Shown here in pieces: positions 44,214 through 53,819 of a stretch of 64,000 bases of DNA. The notes beneath the pieces were generated by a model. It saw only the letters and a program-made list of their open reading frames with translations. It ran no database searches and had not been told where the DNA came from. Each line of letters opens with the position of its first letter. Positions within the stretch are counted from its first letter, which is position 1. The stretch is taken from positions 50,563-114,562 of the forward strand of contig CAMXCT020002037.1 in the NCBI GenBank assembly GCA_947184155.2, written 5' to 3'. The position numbers were made by a program, and so were the translations under genes. Source of the stretch: Cladocopium goreaui (taxonomy: Eukaryota; Sar; Dinophyceae; Suessiales; Symbiodiniaceae).

Positions 44214-44266
44214 ATGTAAGAGCCACTTTGGTTTTGGAAAAGTGCCACTTGCAGTCGAACAAGACT
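44214..44266 (-). repeat. right TIR of 20.9-kb element
   Basis: Counterpart of 23323-23376. Ends CGAACAAGACT directly before the ACTT duplication. Confidence 0.75.
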
Positions 44267-44270
44267 ACTT

Positions 44271-44573
44271 GGTACAGGTGGTTCTTTGGATGATAAGCGT
44301 ACTGCAATTGATGTGGCGATAGTGAGGCAGTCAATCGCTCGAACAGGGTTGGAACCGCGCTGGTGCCCAACTGACAGAATGGCAGCCGACGGTTTGACAA
44401 AGGACAAAGGGGAGCCGCTGGACTTGCTGAGGTCAATTTTGAGATCAGGTAGGTATCAGTTGGCAGATGAACAGTTGGTGTTGGATCGAAAGAAAGAAGA
44501 AAGAGATCGTAGACGAGAAGTAGGAATGAACCGAAAACAAAATGCTGAGAAGTCTCCACAGAAACAGGCATAG
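44271..44573 (+). CDS. copia pol, 3' part (end of RNase H)
   Basis: Continues the frame broken at 23322. GTGGSLDDKRTAIDVAIVRQ leads to the copia-typical RNase H end WCPTDRMAADGLTKDKGEP, then a charged tail and a stop at 44573. It has no start of its own in context; the ATG at 44286 is frame-internal. Confidence 0.9.
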   Translation, partial: GTGGSLDDKRTAIDVAIVRQSIARTGLEPRWCPTDRMAADGLTKDKGEPLDLLRSILRSGRYQLADEQLVLDRKKEERDRRREVGMNRKQNAEKSPQKQA

Positions 44574-44906
44574 ACCAACTCATGCTTGCCGTCCATGTTT
44601 TTCCTGCACTCCCATGTACAGTGTTTGAAGATCAGATGGAAGCCAATGCGTGCCTCATGTATAGTCAACAGTTTTGCGAATTTAAGTGGCATAGGTATAA
44701 GCCATGCGATGCATAAGAAATGGCCACTCTTTAGTAACGTGGGGCTACTAGGGGGATAAGCTAAGTTTTTAAGGCTGTGGAAGTGAACACCGGATTGCCG
44801 TTTTTGAAATGTTCCGCCACTTGAGGTCCTGTGGTGAAGTCCTCACGGCACAAGCCTGCTCACAATCATAGTTGCTACCGTATCTCCAAGGGTTTCTGTA
44901 GTCGCA

Positions 44907-45533
44907 ATGTCAGGTGCCTCCAAGCCCTCGGACCGCCCAGTGACTGCCGAAGAGCTTCAAATGGTTCGAGAAGTGCTTGCGCGCATGCAGGCTCAGGGCT
45001 CCTCCGGAGTGAATCCAGGCAGCACTGCCTTAGCTGCCTTGTCCTCCTTCGAGTCGAGCTCGATGCTTGCAGGCATGACTGATGCGAGCAAGCGCCAAAG
45101 GGATGATGATTTGCTGTCACACCTAGGTGAGGGCCCCATGTCAGAGGAAGTGGGCTTCTCTGACGCCGGCTTCAGTGTGGTGAGCTCACCAGTGGGGAAG
45201 TACCAAAAGTCTCCGCAGATGCCCGTGGCCCCGAAGAAGACGGTGCCAGATGAGAAGATTCAGCTCCCCACCGGAATTCCCAGTTTGACAGAGTGGGGAT
45301 GCACAGTATGTGAGCTTCCGCGTGTCAAGGGTGACAACAAGACTTATCATGAACTGGCCGTTGACCCAGAGTACAGCAGCTATCTCAACTGGATTGTGCA
45401 GCATGGGAAAGGCAAAGGAGCCAGGTGTGAAGACTTTCGCAATTACTTGATCTTCGGCGATTTTGTGAAATCCGGTGCTTCCAGCATCACTTTCCCGGGA
45501 TCTTCTGAGATCCGCAAGATCCGTTTTCCGTGA
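44907..45533 (+). CDS. second ORF of the copia element, 209 aa, unrecognised
   Basis: Lies between pol and the 3' LTR on the same strand, so it belongs to the retrotransposon rather than the host. The N-terminal 100 residues are Ser/Ala-rich. The C-terminal half holds GIPSLTEWGCTVCELPRVKG, DPEYSSYLNWIVQHG and a Lys/Gly patch, which look like a small folded domain with a CxxC. It follows ATG 44907 after a 330-bp spacer without ORFs. Role unknown. An accessory or regulatory protein, or a captured host exon, are both possible. Confidence 0.7.
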   Translation: MSGASKPSDRPVTAEELQMVREVLARMQAQGSSGVNPGSTALAALSSFESSSMLAGMTDASKRQRDDDLLSHLGEGPMSEEVGFSDAGFSVVSSPVGKYQKSPQMPVAPKKTVPDEKIQLPTGIPSLTEWGCTVCELPRVKGDNKTYHELAVDPEYSSYLNWIVQHGKGKGARCEDFRNYLIFGDFVKSGASSITFPGSSEIRKIRFP

Positions 45534-45633
45534 GTTTTGCATGGTAGTTTTGTGACACCAGCCTGCCAATCTCCAAATATGAAGAGGTGGAATCCTCTTG
45601 TTGATTTTTCTAAAAGAGAAGTTTAAGGAGTTT

Positions 45634-45789
45634 TGAAGCAGCACCATGTCACTTGCAGCTCAGGGATCACTTGCACCAATCGAGGCAACATCCGTTCCAT
45701 CTGTAGCCAACTTTCATTGCTCAGGCGTGCAAAACAAGGAAGGCGGCTTTTGTGGGCCCAGGGGGGCCAAAGGTTCCGTGGAGCTACCA
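45634..45789 (+). repeat. 3' LTR of copia element
   Basis: Identical to 17606-17761. Preceded by a purine-rich stretch AAAAGAGAAGTTTAAGGAG (45611-45629), a candidate polypurine tract. Followed directly by a TA microsatellite. Confidence 0.9.
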
Positions 45790-46675
45790 AATATATATAT
45801 ATATATATAGGGAATGGCGATACAATAGAAATCGCAATCTTCAACCGACAAACAGCTAGCATGGCTTGACCATATGCGACCTGGCCTTGGGATGCCGAAA
45901 TGTGGGGCTTTCCCCGGCTGGAGGGTTAATTTCATGGAAAATCCTAATCTAAAATGGATGATCTGAGGGTACCCGGTATTTCTGGGATTCTCCCATTGCA
46001 TCAGTCGTCGAGTTGCCACAATGGGCACCTTGCTTCGCTCCGACAAAAGCTTGCACCACATCTCCGCACGACACCAACCCCTGCGACGTGTCCCCCAGTC
46101 GGACCACCAAACAGCGAAAGAGAAAATACCAACGGAGATCTTGCAGGGTTCATCCCACTTAGCAGGGTTCATCCCACTTAGCAGGGTTCATCCCACTTAG
46201 CAGGGTTATCCCACTTAGCAGGCTTCATAAAGCAAGTAACCAACTACTATATATGAAATGATCCTGGATGTGTCTGAAATTGGGCACACGTTGGATCCGT
46301 TGGCTGATCATCATTTTCCACATGACATAAATCATGAAAAATGACTATTTTAAGGGGTATACCCGGTATACCCTATGTTCAGACACATCCAAACACCATA
46401 TCAAGTTGGTTGGCCATATCCCATCAAATATTCCCATTATATCTCCATCTTGTCATTGTTTGATACCTTAGGTTCATCCATCTTCGTGGGTACGCCAGCA
46501 TTTTCAGACACCCCAAAAATATGACGGGGATTCCATCCACCACGCCCAAAGATGACCAGTGCTTCTTAAGGGCTTCGTCACCACCAACCACAAGTATAAG
46601 CTTGAATCCCATAAAAAGACTCCCATGACACCCATGGTAAAACCATCATTTCAGCTGGTGACTTTGACATGTTTG
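45790..46675. repeat. gene-free stretch with four 19-20-bp tandem units
   Basis: About four units of CAGGGTTCATCCCACTTAG lie at 46144-46222. A short inverted repeat GGGTATACCCGGTATACCC lies near 46356. No gene. Confidence 0.7.
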
Positions 46676-47452
46676 ATGATTAAACCACCATTTTTGATGG
46701 TTAAACCACCATTTCTGATGGTTAAACCACCATGTTTGATGGTTAAACCACCATTTCTGATGGTTAAACCACCATGTTTGATGGTTAAACCACCATTTCT
46801 GATGGTTAAACCACCATGTTTGATGGTTAAACCACCATTTCTGATGGTTAAACCACCACGTTTGATGGTTAAACCACCATTTCTGATGGTTAAACCACCA
46901 TGTTTGATGGTTAAACCACCATTTCTGATGGTTAAACCACCATGTTTGATGGTTAAACCACCATTTCTGATGGTTAAACCACCACGTTTGATGGTTAAAC
47001 CACCATTTCTGATGGTTAAACCACCATGTTTGATGGTTAAACCACCATTTCTGATGGTTAAACCACCATGTTTGATGGTTAAACCACCATTTCTGATGGT
47101 TAAACCACCATGTTTGATGGTTAAACCACCATTTCTGATGGTTAAACCACCACGTTTGATGGTTAAACCACCATTTCTGATGGTTAAACCACCATGTTTG
47201 ATGGTTAAACCACCATTTCTGATGGTTAAACCACCATGTTTGATGGTTAAACCACCATTTCTGATGGTTAAACCACCACGTTTGATGGTTAAACCACCAT
47301 TTCTGATGGTTAAACCACCATGTTTGATGGTTAAACCACCATTTCTGATGGTTAAACCACCATGTTTGATGGTTAAACCACCATTTCTGATGGTTAAACC
47401 ACCATGTTTGATGGTTAAACCACCATTTCTGATGGTTAAACCACTAGTTTGA
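46676..47452 (+). repeat. 21-bp satellite, about 37 units, with 294-bp higher-order period
   Basis: The unit is TGATGGTTAAACCACCA plus TTTC, TGTT or CGTT. Plain and T/C-variant units alternate to make a 42-bp dimer. The rarer CACG variant recurs at 46859, 46985, 47153 and 47279, spaced 126, 168 and 126 bp, giving a 294-bp super-repeat. Each unit contains the inverted repeat TGGTTAAACCA. The 297-aa frame through it (MVKPPFL repeats) is an artefact of 21 being divisible by 3. Confidence 0.92.
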
Positions 47453-47609
47453 TGGTTAAACCATTAGTTCACCATGGTATTCTACCCATCATCGTCAGAA
47501 CGCGAACCGCCAACTGAAGCCTTTGGAGCCAGCTGCTGTAGTTCACCTGGCTGCCACCTGGCAACTAAAAAGTGACCCCTCTGTAGTCTGAATCACTATT
47601 GAAGTCGGA

Positions 47610-47715
47610 TACCCTCTGGTAAACTAACGTAACTATGGAAAATCACCATTTTCATTGGGTAAATCCACTATTTCTATGGCCATTTCCAATAGCTATGTTA
47701 AATTACCAGAGGGTA
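47610..47715. repeat. TACCCTCTGG MITE-like unit
   Basis: Ends TACCCTCTGGTAAACTAAC and TTAAATTACCAGAGGGTA are inverted and flanked by TA, fitting a Tc1/mariner-type TA duplication. The interior AAAATCACCATTTTCA is shared with 53716-53819. Confidence 0.8.
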
Positions 47716-48108
47716 TCTCAAACACAATGATTGTAACATCATTGTACGTGCTTTTGCTAAAACAATCTACCAGGAACGCAAGGTTTAGCTCGTTGGCACG
47801 GTAATCGTTCATCAGCCATTTTTGTCGAACAATTCAGGAGATACAGGTATGAACAATCCATGGAAATCCACGGCTTTCAAAGGTCCTTTCCTGGGAAAAC
47901 CATGGCTTTTCCGTATCTGAGCGTTAGCTTTTCTAAAAATAGTGGCTTTACTGCATTGTTCGTTATAGATAGTTCCTTGATACTGATTTATTACATGAGC
48001 AGTGTGAGACAAATCCCTCTGGTTGGTTCAGAACGGGATTTCCCGTTCGATTATGAAATAATCTCCAATTTTCTAATACATTGGCAAACGTATAATCCCC
48101 TATATATT

Positions 48109-48231
48109 CTGGTTGGTGGTTTCAACCTACCCCTCTGCAAAATGATGGAGTTCATCAGTTGGGATGATGATCATTCCCAACTGAATGGAAAGTCATAAAA
48201 TTCCATGCCATGGTTCCGAACCACCAACCAG
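48109..48231. repeat. CTGGTTGGTGGT MITE-like unit, first half of a duplicated block
   Basis: Inverted ends CTGGTTGGTGGTT and AACCACCAACCAG (one base inserted). The following 48232-48390 is nearly the same as 51936-52105, so unit and flank were copied together. Confidence 0.75.
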
Positions 48232-48390
48232 TCATAAAATTCCAGTTTGATAGTTTATAGACCCATCATATCCCAGTTTTGCGTGATTCAATTATGATCT
48301 TCCCCATTTTTAGTGATATTCCCCAAGTTATCCTACGGTTTTCCCCAGTAAACACCTCCATTTCTAGAAGATTTCCCATGATTTCCCATG
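48232..48390. repeat. duplicated non-coding block, copy 1
   Basis: Shares TTCCCCATTTTTAGTGATAT and ACACCTCCATTTCTAGAAGA with 51990-52090 at high identity. No gene. Confidence 0.8.
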
Positions 48391-48792
48391 ATTTCAACAA
48401 CCCTCGGATCCAAGGGGCTGGAATGCGTGAGGTTCGGAACGAGGGCCACAAAGATCTGACAGGCCTCCGAGGAAAGCCCCCCGCCGTTGAAAAAGGGTGT
48501 TGATGCAACAGCAAATGGGGGTTTGAGAATGAAAATTGATGGGATTTTACCATAGAATGTAGGGATTTAACGACTGAACAATGGATTTGGATGTCTGAAA
48601 AAGTGCTCGCTAAGCAACAAACATAGGGTTTTGTACTGGAAATTCAAGGGATATCTTATTATGGGATATCACTATCCCATTTGTTATATCTGAGTGTGGA
48701 CCTGAAGCCCGTGGGTGAACCCTAGAGAAAATGACACAATTGGTCCTGTAGTTGTTGCCCTAAATTCCCCTACACCAATGCAGATATGAATA
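48391..48792. other. no gene seen
   Basis: Unremarkable sequence between repeats. Confidence 0.5.
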
Positions 48793-48894
48793 CTTACCGG
48801 TGCTTAGTAGGGAATGGATGGGAATGGGGGAATGGGGTTATTATTGCTAGTGATTATGGATCATTCCCTCATTCCCTACTAAGCACCAGTAAGA
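48793..48894. repeat. 102-bp MITE-like unit
   Basis: Inverted ends of about 25 bp: CTTACCGGTGCTTAGTAGGG at left, CCCTACTAAGCACCAGTAAG at right. Only one copy is seen here. Confidence 0.7.
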
Positions 48895-51250
48895 ATATGA
48901 ACAATCAACAATGTCCACAATGGGTTTTCCACCTACCACATGATCCAAATTTATCCAAATCAACTAACCACAGTGTACAGAATCATGGCTATCAAGTGGT
49001 CATGATCACAGTGAGATTTCCCAGGTGTACTGGTTTAAAGCCTTGAAACAACTGGAATGTTGACTTTTGATGACCAAACTTCTCAACAAACTCCCTAGAC
49101 CTGTGAACAATGACGACCCTTGGTGATTGGTGATGTGTTAAAAGGAAAGCAAAATAAAACTAATTTTGGAGGGTTTATACAATTGAGGTTGTTTATCCTT
49201 GGGTTTACAACATTAGTCTCAAACCTTCTCGATGACGATAATGGTTCCAGTAACAATAACAAGACCGGTCAAACAATGGCTTTGGAGGCCAAGAGTTCTC
49301 CATTCCGATTCTTCTTCCAGAGCTCTTTTTCAGAAACAAACAGAGCAAATCATGATCTTTACTCCGCGTGGATTAAAAAAAACACTTGACTTAAATGTGA
49401 CAACCAGAGTATCAACGATTTGTCTGTATATTATTATTGCTATTGCCCAGTGTACATAGATGGTTCAACCCAACCCGCATGGGACGGGGGACCCTGAGTC
49501 CAGCTCATCCCATCTGAGCGATTTTTAGAAGGGCCCCTGGGGCTATTGGGGATTATCAGCTAACCCATAGTAGGGAAACCTTCAACCAACTAGCATGTCA
49601 TGAGATGGGATAGGCTAAGGGCTATTTTTTGAATGATGTGATGAATTTAAAAACCCACAGGGAGATACGGTCACGTGAGATCAGTTTGGCTGAGATTTCA
49701 GCATCTACACATGGTTCATCTAAGCTCAACTTATGATCCGAATATATTTATATATATTATATGCACAGAGTTGCAAACACATAAACAAATACAATATCGA
49801 TCAAACAGATTCAGCAGTTCATTTTATAGCATATAATATGCTATCATGTGCCATGTTTATCCTCCAGGGATCTCCATCAAGCTCGAGAAATATGGCAAAA
49901 CATAATCCATCAACGAGTTTCTGGCCTCCACATATGCCGGGATGCTCTGTATGCCTCGCTGGGGCACGGCTGTTTTTGTGCAACCCTGGGGTGAGCCCGA
50001 AAAACACGCACATTATTTTTGTGTAGACAGAGTCTGTTCAACCAAAAGTAGGAACCATAAACCTGTGCTTTTTTAAATGTATATTATATGTATATCAATA
50101 TGTACATATATGCACGTTTTTGTTCTCTTTAAAGTATGTCTGCATGTGTCGTATACGTAGATCTTGAATATGTTAATGATACAATGAACAGAAACACAAA
50201 AGTACCCTTTTTGAGGCAATTTGAGCGGGTTTGGGGTGTTTCCCAAAAATTAATCTACCAGGGTTTGCCAATCAGGGGTTGACACTAAAGTTCAGGAAAG
50301 GAAGAACAACGGAACAAATAGTCTCCTTCAAAGACATATACGCGAGTCTAACTTAATTCAGATATTGTTCTGTCATTCCAAGAGTGGCAACACTTCCTCG
50401 GAATCCAGCTGAAATTTGCAGCTGAAATGTCTGATCAGCACAGATGGGCAACTACGACACGACACACGTCACGAATATTTCTCATCCGAATCACGTCATC
50501 AACGTCTCTGGTGTGTGCTGGGCGACATTGTGCGGCAAGACTTCAGAATTGCAACAACAAAACGTATGCCATTTGTCGATTCTCCATCAATTCGTGGATT
50601 TCCCATTGGGAAACTCAGCCGAAATAGTCGACGCAGCAAAAATTCAGGAAGAGTATCTACCCTTTTGGCTATTTGTTGCATTGCTCCGGAAGCCATAGCC
50701 CTAATTCGATGATAAACATGATACTCTACTTCGTAAAACATGTAATTTCCCTATAGCAAAGAGTTAAGTTGCCAAAGGTTATAACCACTTACTTATATAT
50801 ATATAATTTATATACTGTATGAAACTGTTCTCGTTGGTCATATCCCTTTGGATATAAACCAAAACAATACGCCATCGTTCTCAGGATATTGTATATATAT
50901 ATATATATTTGTCCAGTGTTCCCCACTGTTCCTTTCATGTATGCAATATGATGTTCAAATATTTACATTTCCAAAATGACCCAAATGTGGATGTGTGTAT
51001 ATATATACATATATATATATATAACATGTATATATATAAGATTCCATACGTGGAGCATATGGGTTATGTATATCATATATATATATGGACTATAGTACCT
51101 AATCATACTGACAGCATCACTCCGCTTACATCTAACATATGGTTCCACGTTGTGGAGGCCATCCATTGGCATTGCCAGCACTCATCCAGTACCTGGTACA
51201 GTAATCAAACATGACAACGGAGAAACCAACCATTCGTATCATATCCCTAT
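48895..51250. other. no gene seen
   Basis: Short open frames (49120-49389, 49733-50026, 50416-50741) have no recognisable features. TA microsatellites occur at 50795-50815 and 50890-51070. Confidence 0.5.
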
Positions 51251-51350
51251 CTGGTTGGTTTTACAGTAACAATCTTGAAAAATATTAGTAAGTTGGGATT
51301 ATTATTCCCAATATATGGAAAAATAAAAAATCTTCCAAACCACCAACCAG
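51251..51350. repeat. CTGGTTGG MITE-like unit
   Basis: Begins CTGGTTGGTTTTAC and ends CAAACCACCAACCAG. Shares GTTGGGATTATTATTCCCAA with the family. Confidence 0.7.
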
Positions 51351-51831
51351 ATATGGTTCAATGATGTTCCATTCAAATGCCCCTTTGCTTCGGGAATTGT
51401 TGGATTACCCAATGGTAATCCCAGTAAATTGAATTATAATCATATGTCCGCCATGTTTGTTGGTTGTATATCCCACTATATCCCAAGATATTCCATAAAT
51501 TCTCGTGCTTTCCCCAGTTTAGCTGCTTAAAGGCACCATTGTTCCCAAATTCTATTGTCCCAATTAACATGTTCCCATTAAACATTGATAGTTAGTTGCA
51601 TTGTTGATCATTTATAGTGTATATACATGTATCTGTATATATATATATATGTATATATATAGTCGTCCTATTACCCCATTCTCATCCCCATATAGTTGCA
51701 ATGATGCTTAGGTACATTGTGAGGTTACTTCCATAAACATGCATAAACCAATTAATTAATAATTCATGATTTAAACTAATTCAAAACATCCATACACATG
51801 CATAAACTCCAAAAACATCCATAAACATCAC
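51351..51831. other. no gene seen
   Basis: AT-rich, with a TA run at 51636-51661 and repeated CATAAAC/CATCCATA words. Confidence 0.5.
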
Positions 51832-51935
51832 CTGGTTGGTGGTTTCAACCCCTCTGAAGAATATGAGTTCGTCAGTTGGGATTATGATTCCCAATATATG
51901 GAAAAATCAAATTCATGTTCCAAACCACCAACCAG
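51832..51935. repeat. CTGGTTGGTGGT MITE-like unit, second duplicated copy
   Basis: Exact inverted ends CTGGTTGGTGGTTT and AAACCACCAACCAG. Confidence 0.8.
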
Positions 51936-52105
51936 TTGTTTTTCCAGTTTTAAAGTATTTTATTTATAGTGTATAAACCCATCATATCCCAATTTTGCAT
52001 GATTCAATCATGATCTTCCCCATTTTTAGTGATATTCCCCAAGTTATCCTACGGTTTTCCCCATTAAACACCTCCATTTCTAGAAGATTTCCCATGATAT
52101 TCCCC
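51936..52105. repeat. duplicated non-coding block, copy 2
   Basis: Counterpart of 48232-48390. Similarity ends near CCCATGATATTCCCCATG. Confidence 0.8.
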
Positions 52106-52440
52106 ATGTCTCCCGGTCGGGTCATTTGTTGGCCAGGTGCATTTGTTGGCCTCGTCCAAGGAGGTCCAGGATTCTGTGCCTGATCGTTCCTGAGATTCGA
52201 CATGGGATCAAAATATGATGAATATTTCAGGATATTCTATGATTAGTATATGTCATATATCATATTAATATATATATATATATATATCATTTATTAATAA
52301 ATATTTCTATGATTAGTATATGATTCAGGATTATATGAAATACACATTAGTATATATATATATATTAATATCCGGGTTGAAATATCCGGGGAGCCCCCGT
52401 GCCCCCTCATTTTATTAGTACAAACCTCGGGCCTTACCCT
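52106..52440. other. no gene seen
   Basis: TA microsatellites at 52245-52300 and 52350-52370. No gene. Confidence 0.5.
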
Positions 52441-52920
52441 GGTTTGCTACAAAATGAACAACCACCATCAAAAACACCCAACTACAACCCAGGGTCCAGG
52501 GGCATCAACATAGGTTTGCTACAAAATGTCATGCCCAATGGCTTTATTTCTAACTTCAACATCCAACATGTTACTTCTTGCTTTGTTGCAGGTCATTTTG
52601 TAGCTATTACATCCTTCTACAGATCCAGTGGAGGGATTTCATTTTGTAGCCACATGAGGGCCGCTCCCACATGTTCTTCTTCTTGATTGCCAACCAAGAA
52701 ACTACAAAATGTTTTCCGGGTCAAACAGCAAGTTGCTACAAAATGTTTTTTTTTTTTAATGTTATCATGTGTTATCCAAACAAGAGCAGCTACAAAATGG
52801 ATTCACGGCCTCACCATATAAGCCCACACACAGCCTTAAAAAAGCTACTTTGCTACAAAATGGTGGCCCTGGGTGCATTTTTAAAACCCTGTTTCACTGA
52901 TAAAATGATATAAAATGCAT
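52441..52920. repeat. dispersed TTGCTACAAAATG motif, eight copies
   Basis: Direct copies near 52445, 52518, 52700, 52733, 52788 and 52850; inverted copies (CATTTTGTAGC) near 52595 and 52639. Spacing is irregular, so this is not a simple tandem. No gene. Confidence 0.75.
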
Positions 52921-53715
52921 TAGGTTCTTAGGCCAGGGCCCTTCAATCTGTAGCTGAGATTTTAACGCGGATATATTAATGATGATCGTAATTAAAATAC
53001 TAATATGATATTATAGTTTCAATGATATAATATATTAATCATATGAATATATATAATCTTGTTTATGATGAAACATATATGATATAATCTATACTAATGG
53101 GTTTAATATAATAGGATTGATGTATGTATATATATATAGCTGTGCATGTTATACACATGTAGTTATACATCTAGTATATTTAATTATATACATATTATAT
53201 ACTTGTATACTTGTACATATATATATAATTATATATATAATTATACTTATATACTTGTACTTGTCTATAAAGATATCTAAATAATTATAAAGATATTAAA
53301 CATGTAGACAATCTAGGTCTTCAACGCCATTCGATGCGTTTCGCCATCGCCGGGGCTCGGAAAGGAAATTCATTGGACTGAAAATGGCCGATGGACTGGC
53401 GCCCATTGCCTTAGTGCCCCAGTTAAGTAACAGTTCGACCCTACCAGGGGAAGATGAGCTTATTATTGTGTTGTTCTGAAGAGGGTCTATGTGAATTTAC
53501 CAGAGGGATCCAGAGGCTAACTAGTTCATTATATATGTTATATTCCCTACATGTAAACTTGCAAAGCCAAACCTTCACCAAGTGAACTCTGCGGAAAAAC
53601 ACCGTTCGCGATTTCGTTAGTTCGGGGGCCTCGCCATGAAAAAAATCGATCATTTTCCCACGGGAAAACCAGGGGGTTTTCCACATTTTTGTTGGACTTG
53701 CTCTAGGTTCTAGGG
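52921..53715. other. no gene seen
   Basis: Very AT-rich to 53300, then ordinary sequence with no supported gene. Confidence 0.5.
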
Positions 53716-53819
53716 TACCCTGTGGTAAACTAACATAGCTATTGAAAATCACCATTTTTCATGGGAAAATCCACTATAAATGGCCATTTTCAATAGCTAT
53801 GTTAAATTACCAGAGGGTA
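53716..53819. repeat. TACCCTCTGG MITE-like unit
   Basis: Ends TACCCTGTGGTAAACTAACA and TTAAATTACCAGAGGGTA, flanked by TA. Closest relative is 47610-47715. Confidence 0.8.

Larger units (their letters stand above)
23323..44266 (-). mobile_element. 20.9-kb TIR insertion with methyltransferase and DUF7869-like genes
   Basis: It interrupts the copia RNase H reading frame. ACTT at 23319-23322 is repeated at 44267-44270 (4-bp target duplication), and joining the two sides restores the pol frame (LISL then GTGGSLDDK). The ends are imperfect inverted repeats over about 50 bp: AGGCTTGTCCAGTTG at left, AGTCTTGTTCGACTG read inward from the right. Genes inside are intron-rich and read leftward. No known superfamily is assigned. 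Size, TIRs and cargo suggest a large DNA transposon that moved recently. Confidence 0.85.
17606..45789 (+). mobile_element. Ty1/copia LTR retrotransposon split by a 20.9-kb insertion
   Basis: LTRs at 17606-17761 and 45634-45789 are 156 bp, start TG, end CA and show no difference. A primer-binding site, gag-pol and a second ORF lie between them in the expected order. Without the 23323-44270 insertion and duplication the element is about 7.2 kb. Identical LTRs mean recent integration. No clear target-site duplication is visible: the left flank is a T run and the right flank a TA repeat. Confidence 0.92.

Noticed and set aside
23323..44266. Host gene simply located between two copia fragments
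   Set aside because: Identical LTRs, frame continuity across the joined ends, the ACTT duplication and TIRs all point to insertion into one element.
46559..47452. 297-aa MVKPPFL repeat protein
   Set aside because: The frame follows from a 21-bp satellite (multiple of 3) without a stop; no gene context.
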